A DNA stretch of 8,765 bases from an uncultured bacterium (lineage in GTDB: Bacteria > Bdellovibrionota_C > UBA2361 > CAKMMH01): assembly GCA_927798255.1 (NCBI GenBank), contig CAKMMH010000069.1:1-8765 (forward strand). Reading direction: 5' to 3'. Each line of letters starts with the position of its first letter. The stretch's first letter is position 1. Shown piece by piece: positions 1 through 6,148 of the stretch. Both the position numbers and the translations under genes were made by a program. The notes beneath the pieces were generated by a model that was not told the DNA's origin, ran no database searches, and saw nothing but the letters and a program-made list of their open reading frames with translations.

Positions 1-15
1 CTCTTTTTCACTTTA

Positions 16-44
16 TTGACAATTATTTTGATTTTAGTTAAAAT
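16..44 (+). promoter_or_regulatory. Sigma-70 promoter of tRNA-His
   Basis: A perfect -35 TTGACA (16-21) is followed by a 17-bp spacer and TAAAAT (39-44), one base from the -10 consensus. The predicted start is near position 51, about 12 bases before the mature tRNA. Position, spacing and match to consensus make this the best promoter in the window. Confidence 0.8.
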
Positions 45-62
45 TCAAAAGTCTTTTTAGAT

Positions 63-139
63 GGTGGATATAGCTCAGTTGGTAGAGCCCCGGATTGTGG
101 TTCCGGTTGTCGTGGGTTCGAGCCCCTCTATCCACCCCA
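63..139 (+). tRNA. tRNA-His (GTG anticodon)
   Basis: A full cloverleaf can be drawn. The extra G-1 at 63 pairs with C73 at 136, as is typical of tRNA-His, and is followed by a perfect 7-bp acceptor stem (64-70 with 129-135). The D-arm is GCTC/GAGC, and the anticodon stem CCGGA/TCCGG encloses a loop with GTG at 97-99. The T-loop is TTCGAGC. The 3' CCA is encoded (137-139). One oddity is that the T-stem GTGGG/CCCTC has a T-T mismatch at its second pair (113/127). A run of six T follows at 140-145 and may help termination. Confidence 0.97.
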
Positions 140-224
140 TTTTTTACCTTTCTATTGTTTCATATTCTATTTATATCTTTTTTGTTTTTATTATTTAAAT
201 TTTATTTAGAATCCAAGATAGAAT

Positions 225-532
225 TTAAGCATCATACAATTCTTGGAAATCTTCTGAGCTCGAAACTTGAGGGCATCTTCTCATATGATTACCTTTTAAA
301 TATGAAATCATGACATCTTTTAATTCTTCTAGTGGTTTTATTATCATCTTTTTAAGAGAATGAAGAAGCATAAATCCAAGAATCAAAACAAAATTGTAGG
401 AAAAACTATTACACACATACCAATATATTGTAATCTTTTTTCTGAATTAGTAGCATTTTGCATAGCTTGTCTATTTACTTGTGCTAAGTCTGCAATATAG
501 CCAATAGTTTGCTCTTCTGCTTCTTTTTTCCC
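225..532 (-). pseudogene. Remnant of a membrane sensor protein with HAMP domain
   Basis: Reading down from 532, one frame encodes a helical, probably extracytoplasmic segment (EAEEQTIGYIADLAQVNRQ) leading into a hydrophobic stretch. It stops at a TGA (383-385). A second frame, open from 416 to 225, continues the membrane helix (LILGFMLLHSLKK) and then a HAMP-like linker (IIKPLEELKDVM) before stopping. The hydrophobic segment is therefore split by a frameshift between about 383 and 416. Nothing resembling a kinase, methyl-accepting or cyclase output domain follows before the tRNA-His gene, so the 3' part is lost. HAMP linkers occur in histidine kinases, chemoreceptors and PP2C regulators, so the original output type cannot be named. 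It is probably non-functional. Confidence 0.6.
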
Positions 533-653
533 TCAAAGGCTAAACGGTATGTCTTTAACTATTTCGAATTTATCAGGTAATCTTAACTCTGTAAGATTTT
601 TACCAATCATAGATTGTTTTAAATTAACTTCAATAAAACTTATATCCTCAGAA
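533..653 (-). pseudogene. Fragment resembling the RCK_C domain of a TrkA/KtrA potassium-channel regulator
   Basis: The translated stretch FIEVNLKQSMIGKNLTELRL resembles the opening of RCK_C (TrkA_C) domains, which have the pattern 'EV.v..s.l.Gk.L.EL.l'. It ends at TGA (533-535). It lies directly downstream, in the same frame and strand, of the TrkH-like remnant. A deletion that joined a membrane subunit to its cytosolic regulator would explain this arrangement, because the two are commonly encoded together. No Rossmann nucleotide-binding half (RCK_N) is present. The match is short and was judged by eye. It could instead be part of the sensor remnant that continues in the same frame after the TGA. 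Confidence 0.4.
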
Positions 654-1063
654 CTTTCTTCTGAAAATGCATCTTGATATAAAATTTATTTGCAAATCTT
701 TTTTCCAAGTAACAAAAAGATTACAGAAGAAATACTCATAATCCCAAGCCCGCCAACTTGTATTAAAAGCATCAAAATTATTTGCCCTACAAGTGTTAAA
801 TTTGTACTTATATCTTGTACTGACAAACCTGTAACGCAAACGCCGCTAATAGATGTAAATAAAGCATCTATAAAAGACATAGTGCCAGAAAATGGTAAGG
901 ATAGTAATATTCCACCTAGTAAGCATAAAAATACAAATGTTGTAGGTAAAATTCTTACAGGTGAAGAGGCAACATAATTAAATATTGGTTTATTTTTTAT
1001 TATTGATATTACAAAACTTTTTATTTTATCAATACTTATAATAATTAAAATAAAAATTCTAGG
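654..1063 (-). pseudogene. N-terminal fragment of TrkH/KtrB potassium uptake subunit
   Basis: The reading frame from 1063 down encodes hydrophobic sequence, then SSPVRILPTT and a second hydrophobic helix. Next comes the hallmark first pore-loop region SFIDALFTSISGVCVTGLSV, with the selectivity-loop glycine in 'VCVTGL', and then the conserved helix LLIQVGGLGIMS. This is the first membrane-pore-membrane unit of the Trk/Ktr/HKT family. A TAA at 686-688 interrupts it just after LLLGKKICK. The residues after the stop (ILYQDAF) still fit the family's next conserved segment (a Leu-x-Gln-Glu-Ala pattern), so the stop looks like a later point mutation. The other three pore units (a family member has about 440-490 residues) are missing. 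No start or ribosome site is obvious. Confidence 0.75.
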
Positions 1064-1254
1064 CTAATAAAAATGCTTAACTAAGAAAACTTTATTAAAA
1101 AAACTATTTTTAACTTATTTTAAAAGTTATATTTCAATAAAAAAAGTATATTACAAATTTTAAATTTCATTAACTTTATTTTTTTCTTTTACTTTTATAA
1201 AATATCTAACAGCTTATGGCTCATCAATTTATTTAAAAGTAAGTATTATAAAAA
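1064..1254. other. AT-rich spacer without a recognisable gene
   Basis: This stretch is almost pure A/T homopolymer-like sequence. No frame shows a protein-like pattern, and I see no strong hairpin or consensus promoter. It may be further eroded sequence of the decayed locus to its left, or the upstream region of nfo. Confidence 0.5.
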
Positions 1255-1527
1255 ATGATTATAAATAATATAAATATTTTTGAACCTACAAATATAGTTG
1301 AACTTCGCGATAGTTTATCGGCACTTTATCCTCATAATTTGATTTTTAATTATTTTAGCACTTTTTCATTTTCAAAATTTTATATTCCAAATCTTTATTT
1401 CATGTTTATTTGTTTTCTTATTACTTTTTATCTTATGCATTGTAAGAAACTAAAAAAAATTTATAATTATTTCGAATTCTTATTTGTAGTTCAATATCTA
1501 ATGATAATGCACATACTTTTAAATTAA
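1255..1527 (+). CDS. Doubtful small membrane ORF upstream of nfo
   Basis: This is a 90-residue open frame with two hydrophobic stretches (around [19 protein letters not shown] and [17 protein letters not shown]) and a lysine-rich turn between them. No Shine-Dalgarno sequence precedes the ATG; the sequence before it is A/T only. Composition is dominated by Phe, Tyr, Leu, Ile and Asn, as expected from translating random AT-rich DNA. I recognise no family. It ends 28 bases before the nfo start and is co-oriented, so it could be a real small gene or a remnant. A chance frame is at least as likely. Confidence 0.25.
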   Translation: MIINNINIFEPTNIVELRDSLSALYPHNLIFNYFSTFSFSKFYIPNLYFMFICFLITFYLMHCKKLKKIYNYFEFLFVVQYLMIMHILLN

Positions 1528-1555
1528 AAATTTTTTAAAGTGGAGATTAAAGTAT

Positions 1556-2389
1556 ATGTTAAAAATTGGTTGTCACTTATCATCTTCAAAAGGTTTTCTT
1601 GCAATGGGAAAAGAAGCCCTTTCTATTAATGCTAATACTTTTCAATTTTTTACAAGAAACCCACGGGGTGGAGCTGCAAAAGAACTTGACCTAGATGATG
1701 TTAAAAAATATATAGAATTTGCAAAGACTAATAATTTTACAAACATTGTGGCTCATGCTCCATATACGATGAACCCGTGTGCAAAAGATGAGAGTATTAG
1801 AACTTTTACAAAGACGATGTTTCAAGATGATATAAATAGGTTAGAACATATTCCTCAAAGCTATTACAATTTTCACCCAGGAAGTCATGTCATGCAAGGC
1901 GTGGAAGTTGGAATAAAATATATTGTAAAATTATTAAATGATACTCTTTTTAAAGACATGCAAACAACTGTTCTTTTAGAAACGATGTCTGGAAAAGGAA
2001 GTGAAGTAGGAAGAAATTTTGAAGAATTAAAAACTATAATTGATGGTACAATATTAAATGAAAAGCTTGGCGTTTGCCTTGATACGTGTCACGTGAATGA
2101 TGCTGGGTATGACATCGTAAACAATCTTGAAGGAGTATTAGAAGAATTTGATAAAATAATAGGTCTAAATAAACTTAAAGCAATTCATTTAAATGATACG
2201 ATGAATCCTTTTGCATCACATAAAGACAGGCATCAAAAAATTGGAGAAGGACATATAGGATTAGAAGCTATTACTAAAATTATAAATAATAAATACCTAA
2301 AAGAGCTACCTTTTATTTTAGAAACTCCAAATGATCTTGATGGTTATAAGCAAGAAATCAAAATATTAAGAGAAAATTTTTTAAATTAG
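1556..2389 (+). CDS. nfo: Endonuclease IV (AP endonuclease, deoxyribonuclease IV)
   Basis: This 277-residue protein is full length for the family (about 280). Endonuclease IV is a cytosolic TIM-barrel enzyme with three zinc ions. It cuts 5' to abasic sites and trims blocked 3' ends in base-excision repair. All nine expected metal ligands can be aligned with the E. coli enzyme: H67 (VAHAPY), H107 (NFHPGSH), E142 (LLETMSGKG), D176 and H179 (CLDTCH), H211 (AIHLND), D224 and H226 (KDRH), and E256 (LETPND). The start is supported by GTGGAG about ten bases before the ATG. It is the only clearly intact plus-strand protein gene here and stands alone, with decayed sequence to its left and a hairpin just after its stop. 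Confidence 0.96.
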   Translation: MLKIGCHLSSSKGFLAMGKEALSINANTFQFFTRNPRGGAAKELDLDDVKKYIEFAKTNNFTNIVAHAPYTMNPCAKDESIRTFTKTMFQDDINRLEHIPQSYYNFHPGSHVMQGVEVGIKYIVKLLNDTLFKDMQTTVLLETMSGKGSEVGRNFEELKTIIDGTILNEKLGVCLDTCHVNDAGYDIVNNLEGVLEEFDKIIGLNKLKAIHLNDTMNPFASHKDRHQKIGEGHIGLEAITKIINNKYLKELPFILETPNDLDGYKQEIKILRENFLN

Positions 2390-2405
2390 TAAGGCACACA
2401 TTCTC

Positions 2406-2453
2406 ATACCTTTTTTCGCCTTGCTAAAAAATGATCAAGACGTAAAAAGGTAT
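2406..2453 (+). terminator. Imperfect 18-bp hairpin after nfo, possible terminator
   Basis: Left arm 2406-2423 (ATACCTTTTTTCGCCTTG) and right arm 2436-2453 match as inverted repeats at 16 of 18 positions, around a 12-base loop. It begins 17 bases after the nfo stop. Only a short T run follows (2453-2456), so intrinsic termination would be weak. It may instead be an mRNA 3'-end stabiliser or another member of the local palindrome collection. Confidence 0.45.
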
Positions 2454-2525
2454 TTTAACTTGGCGCGGTTAGATGATGTATGATAACCCCATACAGCAAA
2501 GCAATATCACTTACCTTTATTTTGG

Positions 2526-2534
2526 TTATCCACA
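2526..2534 (+). other. Single perfect DnaA-box word
   Basis: TTATCCACA matches the consensus DnaA box (TTATNCACA) exactly. I found no second perfect copy in the window, and no dnaA, dnaN or other replication gene. An isolated box may titrate DnaA or be chance. It is not evidence of an origin by itself. Confidence 0.3.
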
Positions 2535-2651
2535 AGGGGTAATGACATTCAAAAATTTTTATACAAAACATACATTTGAGTCGAGAGATTATAAGATTTT
2601 AAAAAATTTTGTTTTTACTTTTTGATTTTTGCTAAAATTATACCACTTTAG

Positions 2652-2681
2652 TGGCATCCCATAGCGCGAAGCGCGGTGTCA
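2652..2681 (+). repeat. GC-rich hairpin 1 of the palindrome cluster
   Basis: GCGC (2664-2667) and GCGC (2671-2674) close a GAA loop. Outside it, TGGCA-CC on the left pairs with GGTGTCA on the right, with a bulged T, a G-T wobble and a four-base CATA internal loop. A second small inverted repeat, CCACT/AGTGG (2643-2654), adjoins it on the left. Function is unknown. Confidence 0.45.
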
Positions 2682-2778
2682 GAGCGTAGTAAGCAAGCAC
2701 ATTGGCTATCCATCAAATAACGACGCAATCTTGGATGCATTGCAAACATAAAAAAATTTTAAACTTTCTTTTGGCGAT

Positions 2779-2836
2779 TGTAAAACGAGAATGTAAAACG
2801 GACGAGGCAAAAATATTTTTATTTTCAAACATTCTC
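2779..2836 (+). repeat. Hairpin 2 with TGTAAAAC direct repeats
   Basis: An 8-bp perfect inverted repeat GAGAATGT (2787-2794) and ACATTCTC (2829-2836) encloses a loop containing a perfect 12-bp palindrome, AAAAATATTTTT (2809-2820). The word TGTAAAAC occurs at 2779 and 2792 here and again at 2845. The longer 17-mer at 2792-2808 matches the one at 2845-2861 at 15 of 17 positions. The shared left-end sequence suggests this is a shorter or eroded relative of the larger element that follows. Confidence 0.5.
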
Positions 2837-2845
2837 TACACGACT

Positions 2846-2980
2846 GTAAAACCGATGAGGCCCGCGGGTTTGAAAAGACAAGGCATTTGTGTGCGGGCAA
2901 CCGGAGGCGTACTCATTGCTACGGTGAGGATTGCCCGTACGCAAATAACGCAGAATTTTTTGATGCATCATCGGTTTTAC
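2846..2980 (+). repeat. 135-bp nested palindromic element with 13-bp terminal inverted repeats
   Basis: The ends are perfect 13-bp inverted repeats: GTAAAACCGATGA (2846-2858) and its complement (2968-2980). Inside, 2885-2900 can pair with 2931-2946 over 16 positions, 14 Watson-Crick and 2 G-T. CC/GG and CGTA/TACG pairs continue inward to a loop at 2912-2919. An 8-bp palindrome CCCGCGGG sits at 2861-2868. Both wobble pairs are G-U on the plus-strand transcript and would be A-C on the other strand. This hints that the plus-strand RNA fold has been kept. The right repeat contains the stop codon of the lipoprotein gene. It could be a REP/MITE-like mobile palindrome, a structured RNA or a bidirectional terminator. 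There is no transposase. Confidence 0.65.
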
Positions 2981-3483
2981 TCTTCTTTAGGGCTAAAGTA
3001 GTATATAAAATTAAACGGAATCCCATCTCTTAAAATTTCAATATTTGGCTTATCTTTTTTACTATTATCATAAACATCTTCAAGAACATTTATGTAATTT
3101 TTAAATTGAGAGCCATCTTGAATAACGTAACCTGCGGCAGAAACGATAATATCACCATCTTTTAAACCTAAAATATCATATGCCGCGCCTTTTTTTACAT
3201 CAAAAAGACGATACATAGGATAAGTTCTTGCTTCTTGTTTTGCTTTTCTTTGGAATATTTCTATAACACGAACAGAGTTTACTTCTGCGTTAATTAATGA
3301 TTGTCTATATTTCATTCTATCTACTGCCATCTTTACTGTAACAACACCAGCTTCTTGATGGCCTCTAATTGAATCAATTTTTATAGCCCCTTCTCCAGGT
3401 TTATGTTTAGGAGTTAAAGAACAACTAACTATAAAGCAAACTGATACACAAAGAGCAATTTTTATAATATTTCTAAAGTACAT
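2977..3483 (-). CDS. Lipoprotein with C-terminal PDZ-like domain
   Basis: This 168-residue protein is probably anchored to the outer membrane. The N-terminus has basic residues (R4, K8), a hydrophobic core and a lipobox ending in VSC, with C21 as the predicted lipidated cysteine. S22 follows, so there is no Asp retention signal at the position after it. Residues from about 88 to 165 look like a PDZ domain: a 'YPMYRLFDVKKGAAYDILGL' region, then KDGDII, a turn with AAGY, and IEILRDG near the end. That arrangement recalls the PDZ of type II secretion GspC and of HtrA-type proteins, but no protease or secretion gene is nearby. The ATG overlaps the last 22 bases of gmk and is served by AAGGAG, 11 bases upstream inside gmk, which implies translational coupling. 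Its stop lies inside the inverted repeat of the adjacent palindrome. Specific function unknown. Confidence 0.8.
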   Translation of the reverse strand: MYFRNIIKIALCVSVCFIVSCSLTPKHKPGEGAIKIDSIRGHQEAGVVTVKMAVDRMKYRQSLINAEVNSVRVIEIFQRKAKQEARTYPMYRLFDVKKGAAYDILGLKDGDIIVSAAGYVIQDGSQFKNYINVLEDVYDNSKKDKPNIEILRDGIPFNFIYYFSPKEE

Positions 3484-4145
3484 AATTTTTCTAACTCCTT
3501 ATTATTTAACCTTTGAAGTTTTAAACTTTCTGCAAGATAAATTGAACGAATCTTTTCATAAGTTTCTTCTAACTTATCATTTACTACCAAATAATCTATA
3601 ATTCCACCTTCATTTTGTAAAGACAAAAAAGTATCATACTCTCTTTTAGCGCTTTCTAGACGATGTTTAAAATCTTCTTCCTTAAATCCAGGGCGATTCA
3701 TAATACGCTCCTTCATTACTTCAAAAGATGGCGGCACCAAAAATATAAGAGTTGCTCTTTCCTTTAGTTTCTTTTTAACATTTATCGCACCTTTTATATC
3801 AATATCTAGAAGTAAATCAAGATTTCCATTGTTTGCCCTATCATATTCTGAAAGGAGCGTACCATAATATGAAGTATGCACAGGTTCCCACTCCAAAAAC
3901 TCTTCATTTTTAATTTTTGTTTCAAATTCTTCTTTAGTTATAAAATAATAATTAACGCCATTTACTTCATTAGGGCGTGGTTCACGAGTCGTAGCAGATA
4001 TTGAAAAAGTAACTTTATCTTTAAATTCATCTTGAAGCATTTTCATCATTGTACCTTTTCCACTAGCAGTTGGACCTACAATAACAAATGCAAAGTTATT
4101 TCTTCCTATTAATTTATCTTCTATTAAATTTAAATTATTAGTCAT
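3462..4145 (-). CDS. gmk: Guanylate kinase
   Basis: Guanylate kinase transfers phosphate from ATP to GMP, giving GDP in the cytosol for nucleotide and (p)ppGpp metabolism. The 227 residues contain the P-loop GPTASGKGT (24-32), and the GMP-binding segment SATTREPRPNE (50-60) continuing to GVNYYF. Further motifs are EWEPVHTSYYGT (85-96), the LLDIDIKGA strand (112-120) with its acidic pair, and the lid-like VPPSFEVMKERIMNR. It is about 20 residues longer than typical Gmk because of an N-terminal extension before the first strand. The start used has AAGG 11 bases upstream. It lies 22 bases after yicC, and the yicC-gmk order is common in bacteria. The downstream lipoprotein gene starts within its 3' end. 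Confidence 0.95.
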   Translation of the reverse strand: MTNNLNLIEDKLIGRNNFAFVIVGPTASGKGTMMKMLQDEFKDKVTFSISATTREPRPNEVNGVNYYFITKEEFETKIKNEEFLEWEPVHTSYYGTLLSEYDRANNGNLDLLLDIDIKGAINVKKKLKERATLIFLVPPSFEVMKERIMNRPGFKEEDFKHRLESAKREYDTFLSLQNEGGIIDYLVVNDKLEETYEKIRSIYLAESLKLQRLNNKELEKLCTLEIL

Positions 4146-4167
4146 AGTTTATTTAACCTTAAAATAT

Positions 4168-5067
4168 TTATTCAATGTTTTGTATTTGTTCCCTAATTTT
4201 TTCAAGCTCTGCTTTTGCCTCTACCACATTTGATTGAACTACCGCATCACTTATTTTTGAAGCAATTGTGTTAAACTCTCTTGAAATTTCTTGCAAAAGA
4301 AATTCTAACTTTCTTCCAAGAGGATATTCTTTCATAATTTCATCTTTTTGATTAAAGTGACTTTCAAGACGGACTAATTCTTCTGTAATATCTAATCTAT
4401 CAACGATTAAGGAAACCTCTGTTATAATTCTATCTTCATTTAAACTAATATTTAAATCCTTTGTAACATTTAATATTTTTTCTTTTAAATTATTAAAATA
4501 AGCATTTGTATCTTTTTTATTATTTTCTAATTTTAAAATTTCATCTTTTATTAATTTTAATTTCTTAAATCTACTTTCGATATCATTTCCTAACGCATCT
4601 CCTTCTTTTTCTTTCATTATACATAATTTCTCTAGAGTATTCTTTAAAAGATTAATAATTTCATTTTCTTCATTTTCAAAGAGCAAAACAGAGCTTGAAG
4701 TTATTACATCTTTTTTACCTAAAATATCAATGACATTTTCTTTAGAAATGCTAGTAGATAAATAATTTTCCAAAGTTTCTTCATAGACTGCTAAATAAGA
4801 TTCAAAAAGAGCTTTATTTAAAGTTAAAGATGGTTCTTTATTTAAATTTTTTTCTTCTCTTTGGATAATAACATCAAGATGTCCCCTTGAAACAAATTCT
4901 GAAATTATTTTTCTAAAATTATTTTCGAGGCTCCAATAAACTTGTGGGATTTTAAAATTAATATCTAAAAACCTATGATTTACTGACCTAATTTCTACTG
5001 TTAGTTTAAAATCATCATTTTCAAATTCGCTTTTTGCATAAGCTGTCATGCTTTTAATATTTGACAT
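4168..5067 (-). CDS. yicC: YicC/YloC family endoribonuclease
   Basis: The protein has 299 residues, against about 290 for the family. YicC proteins are cytosolic endoribonucleases; E. coli YicC has been linked to small-RNA turnover. The N-terminus IKSMTAYAKSEF and the segment VEIRSVNHRFLDINFK match the family opening. The C-terminal signature is strong: DRLDITEELVRLESH, then GRKLEFLLQEISREFNTIASK, ending in KAELEKIREQIQNIE. A longer frame starts at 5088, overlapping the upstream stop, but that ATG has no ribosome site. The ATG at 5067 follows AAAGGA at good spacing and matches the family start, so it is preferred. It sits between the heptosyltransferase gene (21-base gap) and gmk (22-base gap) in one probable operon. 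Confidence 0.93.
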   Translation of the reverse strand: MSNIKSMTAYAKSEFENDDFKLTVEIRSVNHRFLDINFKIPQVYWSLENNFRKIISEFVSRGHLDVIIQREEKNLNKEPSLTLNKALFESYLAVYEETLENYLSTSISKENVIDILGKKDVITSSSVLLFENEENEIINLLKNTLEKLCIMKEKEGDALGNDIESRFKKLKLIKDEILKLENNKKDTNAYFNNLKEKILNVTKDLNISLNEDRIITEVSLIVDRLDITEELVRLESHFNQKDEIMKEYPLGRKLEFLLQEISREFNTIASKISDAVVQSNVVEAKAELEKIREQIQNIE

Positions 5068-5087
5068 ATAATTTTTCCTTTTATCCA

Positions 5088-6128
5088 TTAAATTAATTTA
5101 TATTCTTTTATTTTATCTAAGATCATATCAGGGGTTAAATTTTTCATACAGTTATTATGTTTTAATGGACAATTTTTTTTGTAGCATGGAATACAAGGTA
5201 ATTTTAACTGAAGTGCTAAATGTTCCATTTTATACGGTGCAACTCTTTTTATAATTGTTGGACCAAATAAACTAATGTATGGCACTTCTAATGCGCCAAA
5301 AAGGTGCCCTGCTCCAGAATCTGGGCCTACACCAAATTTTAATTCTTTAAATATTGCAACTAAGTCTGTAAGTGTAGTTTTTCCGCAAAGGTCAATAATT
5401 TTGGTCGAATCATTTTTTAATGAATCTTTTATTTCTTTTGCTAAATATGCCTGGCCTTTTGTCCCAATAAGTACAAAATTTAAATTTTGATTTTCATCTA
5501 ATAATTTTTTTATAAGTGTATTATAATTTTTAACTTCATAATTTTTTGATTTCCATTGCGAACCAAGAACGATTCCTATACATTCTTTATTTTTTAAGGA
5601 ATTTTCAAATTCTTCTTTTAATAAAGCACCATGAGTAAATGCAAATATTAAATTTTCTTTTTCATCATCAATATCTAAATTTAAAAATTTTAAAAATGCT
5701 AAATATTGCTTAATTTTAGGAGTATCTTTGGGATAATAATCAATAAAATGATTATTAAATAGAAAATTAAATTCCTTTGAATCTTTTTTACTAAATCCGA
5801 CTCTTATCGGAGCTTCCGAAAAAATAGAGAAAATCCCACTTTTTAAAATTCGTTGCATATCAAAAGCAATATCGAATTTTTTTGATCTTAAAATTTTTAT
5901 AGTATCTAAAAATCCCTTTAATTTATCCTTCTTTTTAAAAATGATTACATCATCAATGTTTTTATCAAGCGCAACGATATCCTTTAAAGAATTTTCTACA
6001 AGCCAAGAAATTTTACATTTTGGATATTTTTCTTTTATGTACGCTGTGATAACAAGACCTCTTATTAGGTCACCAAGCGAACCTGTTAATATTACTAAAA
6101 GTGAAAAATCATTTTTTTCTAATATCAT
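5088..6128 (-). CDS. ADP-heptose:LPS heptosyltransferase (GT9 family)
   Basis: This 346-residue GT-B fold enzyme adds heptose, or a related sugar, to the lipopolysaccharide inner core at the cytoplasmic face of the inner membrane. The N-terminal motif LTGSLGDLIRGL (14-25) corresponds to the 'SLGD' loop with the catalytic Asp (here D20). The donor-binding motif GPDSGAGHL (268-276), followed by LFGPT (287-291), matches the WaaC/WaaF pattern. Near the C-terminus are four cysteines (C312, C315, C320, C327) in the C-x-x-C...C-P...C-M arrangement of WaaF-like enzymes. Whether it is heptosyltransferase I, II or another core transferase cannot be decided, so no symbol is given. It follows the kinase gene by 20 bases. 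The ribosome site before the ATG is weak (GGTAATTG), which suggests coupling to upstream translation. Confidence 0.88.
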   Translation of the reverse strand: MILEKNDFSLLVILTGSLGDLIRGLVITAYIKEKYPKCKISWLVENSLKDIVALDKNIDDVIIFKKKDKLKGFLDTIKILRSKKFDIAFDMQRILKSGIFSIFSEAPIRVGFSKKDSKEFNFLFNNHFIDYYPKDTPKIKQYLAFLKFLNLDIDDEKENLIFAFTHGALLKEEFENSLKNKECIGIVLGSQWKSKNYEVKNYNTLIKKLLDENQNLNFVLIGTKGQAYLAKEIKDSLKNDSTKIIDLCGKTTLTDLVAIFKELKFGVGPDSGAGHLFGALEVPYISLFGPTIIKRVAPYKMEHLALQLKLPCIPCYKKNCPLKHNNCMKNLTPDMILDKIKEYKLI

Positions 6129-6148
6129 ATTTAATCAATTACCAATTT

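Larger units (their letters stand above)
2390..2976. other. 587-bp intergenic region rich in palindromes
   Basis: No credible protein gene lies here. Open frames of 99 codons (plus) and 64 codons (minus) run across palindromic sequence and resemble no protein family. What the region holds: a hairpin after nfo (2406-2453), overlapping short hairpins near 2467-2493, a DnaA-box word (2526-2534), an AT-rich stretch (2555-2640), and a locally GC-richer block of tandem hairpins (2643-2980). The GC-richer block stands out sharply from the surrounding AT-rich DNA. Confidence 0.7.

Noticed and set aside
63..139. tRNA-His 3' end as an integration site for a mobile element
   Set aside because: No integrase, no second copy of the tRNA 3' end and no phage-like gene is visible in the window.
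533..535. In-frame TGA read as tryptophan (alternative genetic code) in the left-hand remnants
   Set aside because: A TAA in the same frame and a frameshift nearby also break the genes, and the intact genes in the window need no TGA decoding. Ordinary decay explains it.
2779..2861. CRISPR array from the recurring TGTAAAAC word
   Set aside because: There are only three copies, at unequal spacing (13 and 53 bases), with no constant spacer length and no cas genes.
2702..3001. 99-codon plus-strand ORF across the palindrome cluster
   Set aside because: It is a translation of palindromic, repeat-bearing DNA, has no ribosome site, runs into the opposite-strand lipoprotein gene, and resembles no protein family.
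4050..4076. Unusual P-loop GKGT in guanylate kinase instead of GKS/T
   Set aside because: The Gly-Lys-Gly-Thr form occurs in known guanylate kinases, for example in Bacillus-type enzymes, so it is not a defect.
5067..5088. Upstream ATG overlapping the heptosyltransferase stop as the yicC start
   Set aside because: It has no ribosome site and adds seven residues not expected in the family. The ATG at 5067 has AAAGGA at proper spacing.
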